Source: Devosiaceae bacterium (GTDB lineage Bacteria; Pseudomonadota; Alphaproteobacteria; Rhizobiales; Devosiaceae). From it: DNA of 53,460 bases. Position numbers and translations under genes: made by a program. Below the pieces are notes generated by a model, which had not been told where the DNA came from, ran no database searches, and saw nothing but the letters and a program-made list of their open reading frames with translations. Where the stretch lies: the NCBI GenBank assembly GCA_021648375.1, contig JAKISW010000019.1, positions 1 through 53,460 of the forward strand, in the 5' to 3' direction. Of this stretch, positions 24,594 to 33,358 are shown piece after piece (the first letter of the stretch is position 1; each line of letters begins with the position of its first letter).

Positions 24594-25982
24594 ATGGAAA
24601 AAAAATCAAATTCAGTTCATATTATCGGCGGCGGTCTCGCAGGTACGGAGGCTGCATGGCAGGTGGCGCAGGCGGGGGCAAAAGCTGTTCTTTATGAAAT
24701 GCGGCCAAAGAGAATGACCCCGGCCCACATGACAGCAAATCTGGCGGAACTGGTCTGCTCCAACTCGTTACGTTCTGACGATTTTGAATATAATGCCGTT
24801 GGGCTTTTACACGAAGAAATGCGCCGCGCCAATTCTTTGGTCATGAAGGCTGCCGATCACCATTCACTGCCCGCCGGGGGAGCGTTGGCCGTAGATCGGG
24901 AAGGTTTCTCCACCTTCATAAAAGACGCGCTTGAGACTCATGAAAATGTTGAAATTGTCTACGAAGAATTCACAGAACTTCCGGGTAAGGAATGGGGTCA
25001 GGTAATTATTGCCACCGGACCTCTGACTTCGGAACCACTGGCCAAATCCATTCAAAGCGTCACCGGCGAAGATGCTCTGGCATTCTTCGACGCTATAGCT
25101 CCAATAATTCATCATGAGAGTATTGATAAAAATATCGTCTGGGCCCAATCGCGCTATGACAAGGTGGGGCCATCTGGCACCGGTGCAGATTATCTGAACT
25201 GCCCGATGAATGAAGAAGAATACAGCATTTTTATTGATGCGCTGCTGGCCTCTGAAAGCCACGAATTTCACGAATGGGAAAATGTGCCATATTTTGATGG
25301 TTGCCTGCCCATTGAAGAAATGGCAGCACGGGGACGCGAAACTTTGCGCTTTGGCCCCATGAAACCTGTCGGCCTGACCAACCCCAAAGCCCCGGATAAC
25401 AAGCCCTATGCAATTGTGCAATTGCGTCAGGACAACTCCCTTGGCACCCTGTGGAATATGGTTGGGTTTCAGACCAAGCTGAAATACCGCAGCCAGGCTG
25501 ATATTTTTCGTCTTATTCCCGGTTTGCAAAATGCAGAATTTGCCAGATTGGGCGGCCTTCATCACAATGTATTTTTGAACTCTCCCAAAGTGCTGCACAA
25601 TGACTTGCGTCTAAAGGGCGCTGAACACCTTAGATTTGCCGGGCAGATGACCGGGGTTGAGGGGTATGTGGAAAGTGCAGCCATCGGGCTGATGGCGGGT
25701 AAAATGGCAGCGGCGGATTTTATCGGTGCTTCTTTCAACGCCCCTCCCCCAACAACTGCCCATGGAGCATTGTTGAAGCACATTACCGGTGGGCATCTGG
25801 AAGATAGTTCTGCAAAACTGCGCAGTTTTCAGCCCATGAATATCAATTTCGGGCTTTTTCCGGATATTGAAGTGAAAAAGCCTGAAGGGGTAAAACGCTG
25901 GCGCAAGGCCGAACGGAAAAAAGTCAAAAAGAAAGCCGTTTCGACGAGGGCGCTAAATGACATTGAGGCATGGTTAAGCTAG
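24594..25982 (+). CDS. trmFO: methylenetetrahydrofolate-tRNA-(uracil-5-)-methyltransferase
   Basis: TrmFO makes ribothymidine-54 in the tRNA T-loop, using methylene-tetrahydrofolate and FAD instead of S-adenosylmethionine. The 462 residues begin with the FAD dinucleotide motif VHIIGGGLAGTEAAW (8-22). Both catalytic cysteines known from Bacillus TrmFO are in place: Cys55 (ELVCSNSLRS) and the one in FDGCLPIEEMA. The late FAD segment GQMTGVEGYVESAAIGLMAG is intact. The ATG at 24594 has no strong ribosome site. The stop TAG at 25980-25982 shares its bases with the stop of the convergent gene. Confidence 0.97.
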   Translation: MEKKSNSVHIIGGGLAGTEAAWQVAQAGAKAVLYEMRPKRMTPAHMTANLAELVCSNSLRSDDFEYNAVGLLHEEMRRANSLVMKAADHHSLPAGGALAVDREGFSTFIKDALETHENVEIVYEEFTELPGKEWGQVIIATGPLTSEPLAKSIQSVTGEDALAFFDAIAPIIHHESIDKNIVWAQSRYDKVGPSGTGADYLNCPMNEEEYSIFIDALLASESHEFHEWENVPYFDGCLPIEEMAARGRETLRFGPMKPVGLTNPKAPDNKPYAIVQLRQDNSLGTLWNMVGFQTKLKYRSQADIFRLIPGLQNAEFARLGGLHHNVFLNSPKVLHNDLRLKGAEHLRFAGQMTGVEGYVESAAIGLMAGKMAAADFIGASFNAPPPTTAHGALLKHITGGHLEDSSAKLRSFQPMNINFGLFPDIEVKKPEGVKRWRKAERKKVKKKAVSTRALNDIEAWLS

Positions 25983-27787
25983 TTCGGGTCTGGCAATGCA
26001 GAATCTGTGAACAACAAAGCTTCAACTCTGAGCAGGCTTTCAATTTTCTCAGTTGCTGTGTTTTCACGAATACTGAGTTTTTGAATAATCAATTTGAAAC
26101 TGCGCTCATTTATTAAAAAATCAATCGCCGGATTAGTAATCCATGGCGTGTCCTGCTGCAAAATCCAATCGGCAAATTCCAAATTCTGTGCTTGATCATT
26201 CCCGGCATCAACCAGAATAGAATCATCAATCAACTCAAAGCTCAAACCCGCAATGTTTTGCGACCTATTGAGAAAAAGTCTCATCTCCCCAACAAAATAC
26301 GGGGTTTGGGATAGATCAACACTTGCCCCCTCCTGGCGAGAAAACTCTCCCACAGTCATATCAATAACCGCTTCCTCATCATTTCGAAGGCCAAGACGGG
26401 CAGTCACGTGATTGTGGCCAATATTGTCTTTGTCGTAATTAATATTTTGTCGATCCAGTATCTCAGACAACCTTGGATCTTTCAAAATGTACAAATAGGC
26501 ACCGCGGGCAGTCTTGAAACTTTCATCGGTCCATTCATAGGTTTTAAGTCCGCTTTCATCTGTTCTAGCTGCATCGTTGAGAGCGGTTTCAAGACGCATT
26601 GCCTGTAAAATTTTGGGTACATTAATAAAATTCCATGGTCCAACGCTAACAGAAGCAATCAGTATTAATGCCAATCCGGGAATAAGTCTGATATCGGCAA
26701 ATTTTTTGCTCAGGAACGCAATTGCCAACAAAACCGCCCATATGCCGCCGACGAGCAACCATACACGATCTTCTGTCATGCCATAGGAATCTATGCGGGT
26801 TGCAACCGCCATGAAATATAGTATGAGCGGCACAATGGTCAGCCAGAACCAAAAACGGCGAAAATATAGCACCAGCACATTGGTGCGCATAAAGGCAGGG
26901 TGCGAAAGCAACCATGTCGCAGCACCGGCAGTGGTAAATGCCAGAACCATCCAGCTGAGCATCCCCTCTGGTAATTCTCCTGTCACAAGAATTTGCAAAC
27001 CGTATGCAAACAAAATCAGGGAATATAAAAACAAAAACGGGACCATGACATATTGCCCCATGAACCCGATAGCGCGGCTAAGAAAATCAGGATTTAAGAT
27101 CTCGCTTTCCTGATAATCATCAAGTTTTGGAATAGTTGCCATCCAATATAATGGCGTTAAAAACAAACCGGTGAATGGCAAAAGATATTCATAAAGCAAT
27201 TCTTCCGTCTGCAGGCCAAACAATGCCGATAATGACATTTGGATCGCAAAAATCCCTGCCGATATCAGCAAAAACCCAAACCCGGCAATGATGGCAGAAA
27301 CAATTGCCCGATGATTTAACCACCAGAAGCGATTTTGAATATCCATTGAGCGCATAGCTCGTGATTCGGATCCCTCGGTGGAATGCGCACGATAAATAAA
27401 GGGAGAAAGGGAGAGCCACAAAACAGAAATCGGTGCCAGCATAAAAGCCACCACCCATTGATATGATTCAATTTGCAACAATCCAATTGCAATAATCGGC
27501 ACGATATAGGTTAGAAAAATCGCAATTATGCTAGGAACAAAAGCGCGCTTTCCATCAAGTTCTATACTTTGGCCAAACATTGACCCGGCAACAGAAAAAA
27601 CTGCGCCTATGCCAAATCCAAATGCCAGCCTTACAATGGTTTCACTGGTATCATCAAGAAAACCATTTATCAGCCCGATAAACACAATTGTGCTCAAGGC
27701 AATCAGCAATATTGCAAAGGGAAATCTAAATATCACTTCACCCACATTGGTGCCGGGCCGAAAGATCATCTCAACAAATTTTTTCAT
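25979..27787 (-). CDS. DUF4153-domain membrane protein
   Basis: A 602-residue protein with about 12 hydrophobic segments spread over residues 20-400, then a soluble C-terminal region of about 200 residues. That region includes a stretch resembling other DUF4153 proteins (YLYILKDPRLSEILDRQNI). Function is unknown; members are multi-pass inner-membrane proteins. It lies 10 bases after the NDUFAF6-like gene on the same strand, at the end of the secDF-Mth938-NDUFAF6-like group. Its stop overlaps that of trmFO. Confidence 0.8.
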   Translation of the reverse strand: MKKFVEMIFRPGTNVGEVIFRFPFAILLIALSTIVFIGLINGFLDDTSETIVRLAFGFGIGAVFSVAGSMFGQSIELDGKRAFVPSIIAIFLTYIVPIIAIGLLQIESYQWVVAFMLAPISVLWLSLSPFIYRAHSTEGSESRAMRSMDIQNRFWWLNHRAIVSAIIAGFGFLLISAGIFAIQMSLSALFGLQTEELLYEYLLPFTGLFLTPLYWMATIPKLDDYQESEILNPDFLSRAIGFMGQYVMVPFLFLYSLILFAYGLQILVTGELPEGMLSWMVLAFTTAGAATWLLSHPAFMRTNVLVLYFRRFWFWLTIVPLILYFMAVATRIDSYGMTEDRVWLLVGGIWAVLLAIAFLSKKFADIRLIPGLALILIASVSVGPWNFINVPKILQAMRLETALNDAARTDESGLKTYEWTDESFKTARGAYLYILKDPRLSEILDRQNINYDKDNIGHNHVTARLGLRNDEEAVIDMTVGEFSRQEGASVDLSQTPYFVGEMRLFLNRSQNIAGLSFELIDDSILVDAGNDQAQNLEFADWILQQDTPWITNPAIDFLINERSFKLIIQKLSIRENTATEKIESLLRVEALLFTDSALPDPN

Positions 27788-27797
27788 ATTCCCCTAC

Positions 27798-28676
27798 TCA
27801 ATTTCGCAATGACCACCACAGCAATCTGGCAATTTTAAGCCATGGTGCCATATCAACTGGAGGTGAGAACGGTTTTTTTCCACCAGTATTCAAACGTTGC
27901 AATTGCCAGTTAAGCACCGGATGAAGAGCAAACACCGGCCTTAACTCAGGACGAAGAGATGTAATCGCCTCTTGTGCCTTGGTTAAATGCAAACCTGCCG
28001 TCTCTCGCAGCGAGGCAAAGGCTGCAATAATTTCTGGCGTGGTTTGTTTTGCCAGCAATTGGTTTTGCTTCACCCCATGGGCGCTAAATATGGACAAGGG
28101 AAGGAATATCTGGCCTCTGGACAATGTTTTACCAATCCCCAGCATATGGCCGATCAAAGCATGGGCCACCCCCATATGCCCGGCCGCAGTTGCCGCCCCC
28201 GCATCTTCGCCCTTGTTAACAATGATTGTCGCCAATTGATAAAGCATGGAATTTGTTTCCCCGGCATAACCTTCAAAACTTGCCATGTCGGGCATGGGAT
28301 CATCATAAAGATCAAAACGGCGCGCTTCCAGCATGCGCAGCAACGCTCCAACGGGAAGATCATGGCGGTTTATCGTCGCCAGTAAAGATGATGCAACAGG
28401 GTTCTGGCTCGTGTCCCCATGCCCACTTCCCGATAATAAATCTACCCAGTACTGCAACCGGATTTCCCCCGGTGCCGGTTCGGTTATCATCGAGCGAATG
28501 CGCGAAATCTCCACTGCAAAGGCATATAGGGACTGAACATCATTTCTAGAGATTTCATCAAGAACCAAAGTTGAATAATAGCGGTTGCTATCGTGCTGTT
28601 TGAGGAATTGGGAAATATATTGCCCATTGGTGGTTTTTTGCCCGGACTTTTGAATTGGAGTTGTTTTATCTGTCAT
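27798..28676 (-). CDS. squalene/phytoene synthase-family protein, NDUFAF6-like
   Basis: A 292-residue isoprenoid-synthase-fold protein. The family N-terminal block is clear (RYYSTLVLDEISRNDVQSLYAFAVEISRIRS is split over 37-67; PAPGEIRLQYWVDLLSG follows). The aspartate-rich DxxxD substrate motifs of true squalene and phytoene synthases are not visible. The region that would carry the second one reads LGIGKTLSRGQIFLP. The sequence therefore fits the catalytically inactive branch that includes the mitochondrial complex I assembly factor NDUFAF6. Its position next to an NDUFAF3 homologue supports a role in respiratory complex I assembly rather than carotenoid or hopanoid synthesis. That role is inferred. 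Confidence 0.85.
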   Translation of the reverse strand: MTDKTTPIQKSGQKTTNGQYISQFLKQHDSNRYYSTLVLDEISRNDVQSLYAFAVEISRIRSMITEPAPGEIRLQYWVDLLSGSGHGDTSQNPVASSLLATINRHDLPVGALLRMLEARRFDLYDDPMPDMASFEGYAGETNSMLYQLATIIVNKGEDAGAATAAGHMGVAHALIGHMLGIGKTLSRGQIFLPLSIFSAHGVKQNQLLAKQTTPEIIAAFASLRETAGLHLTKAQEAITSLRPELRPVFALHPVLNWQLQRLNTGGKKPFSPPVDMAPWLKIARLLWWSLRN

Positions 28677-28706
28677 AAAAAATCAACTTATTCGGGAAAA
28701 ACCCCA

Positions 28707-29114
28707 CTATAAATGCACACTGATCAAAGCCGCAGCCACCGCTCTGTTTTCCGCCAGAAGAATGTTATAAGTCCTGACTGCTCCCCCGGTCCCAACCGCA
28801 TCGACAATAATATTGTGATCGCGCAGCAGTTGGCGAATCTGAGGGTCAAATAAAACAATATCAGAACCAAGCCCGATAAGAAGCACATCAATTTCTTTAT
28901 GGGCTTTGAGCACCGGAGCAAGACTATTTTCATCTATGCCGGCAACATTATCCACATCCCATGCAAACATGCCGTCGGGTAGACACAGAAGTGAGCCTCG
29001 ATGAGACATTTGTGCAAATCGAAAACCACCATTGCCATAGGCATCAATGGGCGCCTGATAGGGATAGTGCCCATTTTTTTGTAGTTTATCTGAGACTGCT
29101 TTCTGTTTTTTCAA
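28707..29114 (-). CDS. Mth938-like domain protein, NDUFAF3 homologue
   Basis: A 135-residue protein of the Mth938/DUF498 fold. The family stretch is IDVLLIGLGSDIVLFDPQIRQLL, preceded by IDAYGNGGFRFAQMSHRGSLLCLP and followed by VDAVGTGGAVRTYNILLAENR. Mitochondrial NDUFAF3 belongs to this family and assists complex I assembly; bacterial members are known to sit beside secDF. Here it begins 3 bases after the secDF stop and precedes the NDUFAF6-like gene by 30 bases. The biochemical activity is unknown. Confidence 0.92.
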   Translation of the reverse strand: MKKQKAVSDKLQKNGHYPYQAPIDAYGNGGFRFAQMSHRGSLLCLPDGMFAWDVDNVAGIDENSLAPVLKAHKEIDVLLIGLGSDIVLFDPQIRQLLRDHNIIVDAVGTGGAVRTYNILLAENRAVAAALISVHL

Positions 29115-29117
29115 AAA

Positions 29118-31685
29118 TCAAACCTGTGCGCCATCAGTTCGTTTTTCTTCAGGTTTTTTCTGCACGTTTTCGCGGGTTTTCAATCCAAAGAAAAGTAAAA
29201 CGGGGGCAGCAATAAAGATTGAAGAATATGTACCAACCAACACACCCCAGGTCATGGAAATGGTAAAGCCGCGGATAACTTCGCCGCCAAATATCACCAG
29301 AGCCATAAGAGCCGCAATGGTTGTTATCGAGGTCAAAACCGTGCGTGAAAGCATGGAATTTATCGACAGGTCCAACAGGTCTGAAACCTTGAGTTTGCGG
29401 AATTTTCGCAAATTCTCGCGCACCCGATCATAGACCACCACCGTATCATTCAATGAATAGCCAACAATCGTGAGAATCGCCGCAATCGAGGACAGGTTAA
29501 ATTCAAATCCGATCAGTGAATAAAGACCAATGGTCAATATTACATCGTGAATCAAGGCAATAATTGAGCCGACAGCAAATTGCCATTCAAAGCGCAGCCA
29601 AACATATACCAGCACTGCAAATATGGCCACGATTACAGCAATTGCACCCGCAATGGCCAATTCGCCCGAAACTGTGGGACCGACCACTTCAACCCGTCGA
29701 ATATCATAGTCAGCCTCCAAGGCAGATGTGACAAGTCGCACTGCATCCTGTTGAGCGGTATCTCCACCATCCTGGGCCTCAACCCGGATTAGAACATCAT
29801 TTGGCGTTCCAAACCCCTGAACCTGCACATCACCAAGGCCCAACTCACCAAGTCTGGACCTGATATCAGCAATATCTGCATCACCTACAATGGCCTGAAC
29901 CTCAACCGAGGAGCCGCCCTTAAAGTCAATGCCTAGGTTTAATCCCTGCACGGCAAACAAGCCAATTGAAGCAATCATGGCAATTATGGAAAAGCCCATG
30001 GCCATTTTTCGCCAAGCCATAAACGGAATTTTTGTGGCGCCTGGAACAAGGGAAAACAATTGGATTTTCAATGTTTTTGGTCTGCGAAATGCATACCAGC
30101 GGCCAATGATAAACTGGGTTACAAAATAGGCTGTAAACAGCGTTGTCAAGATTCCGATTGCCAAAGTTATGGCAAAGCCCTGAATGGGACCGGAACCAAG
30201 GAAGAATAATACGGCAGCAGCGATAAAGGTGGTGACATTGGCATCAATAATCGTGCCCATGGCGCGTTTAAACCCGGCCTCAAGGGCCTGATGGGCTGTT
30301 CGCCCGCCAACCATTTCTTCTCGCATTCGCTCAAATATCAGCACATTGGCGTCAACCGCCATACCAACCGTCAGAACAATTCCGGCAATTCCGGGCAGCG
30401 TAAGAGTTGCTCCAAGCATAGATAGGACGCCAAGAATAATTATGATATTCAAGGTTAGTGATATGGAGGCAAAAACGCCAAACAGGCCATAGCTGATCAG
30501 CATAAAGGCAACCACCCCTATCGAGCCGACAATTCCCGCCATCAGACCAGCCTGCACACTATCAGCACCAAGAGAGGGGCCAACTGAACGTTCCTCAATA
30601 ATATCAAGGGTGGCAGGCAGTGCCCCTGCCCTGAGTAATACCGCAAGATCATTGGCGGTTTCAGCGTTAAAACTACCTGAAATCTGGCCTGAGCCGCCAG
30701 TAATTGCTGTTTGAATGGTTGGTGCGGTAACCACCTGACCATCAAGCACAATTGCAAATCTGCGCCCAACATTGGCCGAAGTTATTTCAGCAAATACAAT
30801 AGCGCCACGAGTATCAAATCTGAAGGAAACAATAGCCTCGCCATTTTGCTGATCAAAACCGGGTTGAGCATCTATCAAAGATTCTCCGCCGAGCGAGACC
30901 TCTTCAAAAAGCAATTCATCAAAACCATCAACGCTGGGCATAATCATGGTGCCAACAGGAAGGCCTTGCGAACGGGCCTGTTCTGCCGAAATGGATGGAT
31001 GAACCATATGAAAAGTCAACCTGGCCGTGCGCGATATCAAATCTTTCAATCGTTCCGAATCAGCAAAACCGGGAACCTGAACCAGCACCCGATCAGTTCC
31101 CTGACGCTGAATGGTCGGCTCTGTTGTGCCCAGTTCATCAATCCGTCGCCGAATAACCTCAATCGATTGAGTGACAAGGGCAGACATTCGCTCGTCAATC
31201 CCCTGCTGGGTCAAGGCAGCAATGATTTTGCCGTCGTCGGTCACTGAAATTTCTGTTTCAACAGTGCCTCCAACAGAAAACACTGAAGTTGATACCGGGG
31301 TCTCAACCACCCTTAAAACCTGACGAGCCTCTTCCAGCTGCTCTGGATCTGTCAAAGTGATAATCAGGCGGTCCTGTTCAGTGGCGATCAAATGGCCAAT
31401 GGCATTATCGTTGGCCAGAATCGAGCGTATTTCACGCCTTAGATCCCTCACCCGTTCTGTAACGATATCGTCGCGATTAACCTGCAGCAAAAGGTGTGAA
31501 CCACCCTGCAAATCAAGACCTAAGACAATCTGGTTTGATGGCAGCCAGTTTGTCGTCCATGCGGGAAGCCACAGGGGCAGGTTCTCTCGATAATCGCCAT
31601 TGGTGATATTTGGCAAAACCAGCAATATTCCATAAAGGGCAACAAATGCAATCAATGCTGTGCGAATGGGAGAAAATTGAAGCAT
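29118..31685 (-). CDS. secDF: protein translocase subunit SecDF (fused)
   Basis: Fused SecD-SecF, 855 residues, an RND-type accessory of the Sec translocon that uses the proton gradient to help pull proteins into the periplasm. SecD part: LGLDLQGGSHLLLQV near residue 57, periplasmic P1 domain, then helices with GMAVDANVLIFERMREEM. SecF part starts near 555: LNLGIDFKGGSSVEV and GYSLNDTVVVYDRVRENLR. Separate secD and secF genes are commoner in bacteria, but fusions occur in alphaproteobacteria. It is downstream of yajC, with 128 bases between, and directly upstream of the Mth938-like gene. Confidence 0.97.
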   Translation of the reverse strand: MLQFSPIRTALIAFVALYGILLVLPNITNGDYRENLPLWLPAWTTNWLPSNQIVLGLDLQGGSHLLLQVNRDDIVTERVRDLRREIRSILANDNAIGHLIATEQDRLIITLTDPEQLEEARQVLRVVETPVSTSVFSVGGTVETEISVTDDGKIIAALTQQGIDERMSALVTQSIEVIRRRIDELGTTEPTIQRQGTDRVLVQVPGFADSERLKDLISRTARLTFHMVHPSISAEQARSQGLPVGTMIMPSVDGFDELLFEEVSLGGESLIDAQPGFDQQNGEAIVSFRFDTRGAIVFAEITSANVGRRFAIVLDGQVVTAPTIQTAITGGSGQISGSFNAETANDLAVLLRAGALPATLDIIEERSVGPSLGADSVQAGLMAGIVGSIGVVAFMLISYGLFGVFASISLTLNIIIILGVLSMLGATLTLPGIAGIVLTVGMAVDANVLIFERMREEMVGGRTAHQALEAGFKRAMGTIIDANVTTFIAAAVLFFLGSGPIQGFAITLAIGILTTLFTAYFVTQFIIGRWYAFRRPKTLKIQLFSLVPGATKIPFMAWRKMAMGFSIIAMIASIGLFAVQGLNLGIDFKGGSSVEVQAIVGDADIADIRSRLGELGLGDVQVQGFGTPNDVLIRVEAQDGGDTAQQDAVRLVTSALEADYDIRRVEVVGPTVSGELAIAGAIAVIVAIFAVLVYVWLRFEWQFAVGSIIALIHDVILTIGLYSLIGFEFNLSSIAAILTIVGYSLNDTVVVYDRVRENLRKFRKLKVSDLLDLSINSMLSRTVLTSITTIAALMALVIFGGEVIRGFTISMTWGVLVGTYSSIFIAAPVLLFFGLKTRENVQKKPEEKRTDGAQV

Positions 31686-31813
31686 GATAGTTCCTCGATG
31701 GCCGTTTTCTAACGATCGTTCTTAGGGAGGTCCCTGAAACGTCAGTTTTTAAAGTTGATTTTGTGTAACAGGCTTAAGCAAAATATTTAAGGCAAATCGC
31801 TTGAGGCACCCAG

Positions 31814-32143
31814 TTATTTATTGTCGTTCACCGGTTCTGGTTTGGTGCGAATATCTGCGATCATTGTGCGTACAATCTTTACCTTAACGCCCTGGGAAAT
31901 TTCAACATCCAAATCTAAATCTTCGCGAACTTTGGTCACTTTGCCAACAAGTCCACCGGTGCTTACAATTACATCACCGCGCCGTACCGAAGAAAGCATA
32001 GCCTGATGAGCTTTGGCCCGTTTCTGCTGGGGCCGAAAAATGAAAAACCAGAATATTATAATCAGAAGGATAATAGGAAAGAACGAGGTTAGCAGATCCG
32101 CGCCGCCACCGACGGCCTGTGCATAAACGGGGGTAAAATTCAT
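31814..32143 (-). CDS. yajC: preprotein translocase subunit YajC
   Basis: A 109-residue single-span membrane protein that associates with SecDF. The hydrophobic helix is at about 19-39 (SFFPIILLIIIFWFFIFRP), followed directly by the family motif QQKRAKAHQAMLSSVRRGD and TGGLVGKVTKV. A TAAATCTCC-like leader gives GGAGA about 7 bases before the ATG. It is first of the yajC-secDF pair and divergent from the DUF815 ATPase (228-base shared upstream region, no clear promoter picked). Confidence 0.96.
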   Translation of the reverse strand: MNFTPVYAQAVGGGADLLTSFFPIILLIIIFWFFIFRPQQKRAKAHQAMLSSVRRGDVIVSTGGLVGKVTKVREDLDLDVEISQGVKVKIVRTMIADIRTKPEPVNDNK

Positions 32144-32371
32144 TGGTAAATCTCCTTGGTTGCCTTCGCTTTAAGGCAGGCAGTGCGGCTTGTCAAAACC
32201 AGTTGAAATAATTCATAAAAGGCCAATGCACAGATATGTTATTCTATGCAACAAATAACCAAAAAAACCGATTATTGCTGGCTTTTACAGTGCCTCTGGC
32301 TTTATGCAAAGACATAATGACATAATTGATCAACCAAAACACCAAATCAGCCTTCAGGGATAAGAATCAAC

Positions 32372-33265
32372 GTGAATAAAAAACAGATATTACAGGAAAT
32401 CAATACTTCTCTGGCGCAATTGGCCAGTGCTGCCAAAGCAATTATCGAAAAACCAGCTTCAGACGAAAGCATAAAAAAATATACTAATTTAGGAAAAGAA
32501 AACGCCTACTATTGGGACACTGATACTAAAGAGCTTTTAGCGGTGGCCAAAGTTTCACAAATCCCCCTGCATTTATTGTATGGAATTGATGATGTTGCAA
32601 AGCAATTAGAACAAAACAGCCTGCAATTTGCCCGTGGTCATGGGGCAAACAACGCTCTGCTATGGGGAGCCAGGGGCATGGGAAAAAGTTCTCTTGTCAA
32701 AGCTCTTCATGGGGATATTTCAACACGGGCGGATAAGGATCTTAAAAGGCTTGTTCTGGTGGAAATTTCCCGGGAGGACATTAATTCCCTACCCGTTTTA
32801 ATGCGGATACTGGGAAATTTACCTGCACAATTTATCATTTTTTGTGATGATTTAAGTTTTGAGCCGGGAGAGGCCAGTTATAAATCCCTTAAGACCATTT
32901 TGGATGGAGGTCTTGAGGGCAGACCACAAAACACTCTGTTTTATGCCACATCCAACCGCCGTCATCTAATGCACAGGGATATGATCGACAATGAGAAATC
33001 AAGCGCCATCAATCCGGCCGAAGCGGTGCACGAAAAAATTTCCCTGTCAGATCGTTTTGGCCTCTGGCTGGGCTTTCATAATTGCTCCCAGGAAGAATAT
33101 CTGAATATGGTTCAGGGCTATATTGATTATTATAAAATCAAAATCAGCCCGAAGGAATTGCGCTCAAAAGCTCTGGAATGGGCCTTAACGCGCGGTGCCC
33201 GCTCCGGCCGGGTGGCAATTCAATTTGTGCGCCAGATTGCCGGTCAGCAGGGAAAAAGCATTTAG
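32372..33265 (+). CDS. DUF815-family AAA+ ATPase
   Basis: A 297-residue predicted ATPase. Walker A is GARGMGKSSLVKAL (about 108-121), Walker B is FIIFCDDLSFE and sensor 1 is FYATSNRRHLM. An arginine-rich C-terminus (ALTRGARSGRVAIQFVRQI) follows. DUF815 proteins are conserved beside yajC in alphaproteobacteria; their substrate is unknown. The start ATG is not canonical: the frame begins GTG at 32372 (GTGAATAAAAAACAG), with AGGGATAAG about 10 bases upstream. It converges on the M23/LysM lipoprotein gene. Confidence 0.92.
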   Translation: MNKKQILQEINTSLAQLASAAKAIIEKPASDESIKKYTNLGKENAYYWDTDTKELLAVAKVSQIPLHLLYGIDDVAKQLEQNSLQFARGHGANNALLWGARGMGKSSLVKALHGDISTRADKDLKRLVLVEISREDINSLPVLMRILGNLPAQFIIFCDDLSFEPGEASYKSLKTILDGGLEGRPQNTLFYATSNRRHLMHRDMIDNEKSSAINPAEAVHEKISLSDRFGLWLGFHNCSQEEYLNMVQGYIDYYKIKISPKELRSKALEWALTRGARSGRVAIQFVRQIAGQQGKSI

Positions 33266-33315
33266 CCGGATTATAGATACAACAAAATGCCTGAATTGGA
33301 ATTTGGGATGGGGAT

Positions 33316-33351
33316 AAAAAAAAGGGCCAGATGAATATCACCTGACCCTTT
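33316..33351 (-). terminator. intrinsic terminator between DUF815 and the NlpD-like gene
   Basis: On the minus strand AAAGGGTCAG pairs with CTGGCCCTTT (one mismatch) and is followed by a run of T residues. It terminates the NlpD-like transcript and, being A-rich on the other side, may serve the convergent DUF815 gene too. Confidence 0.85.
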
Positions 33352-33358
33352 GTTGCAC

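Noticed and set aside
27798..28676. Carotenoid or hopanoid synthase by family name
   Set aside because: The aspartate-rich catalytic motifs are not visible and the neighbours point to complex I assembly.
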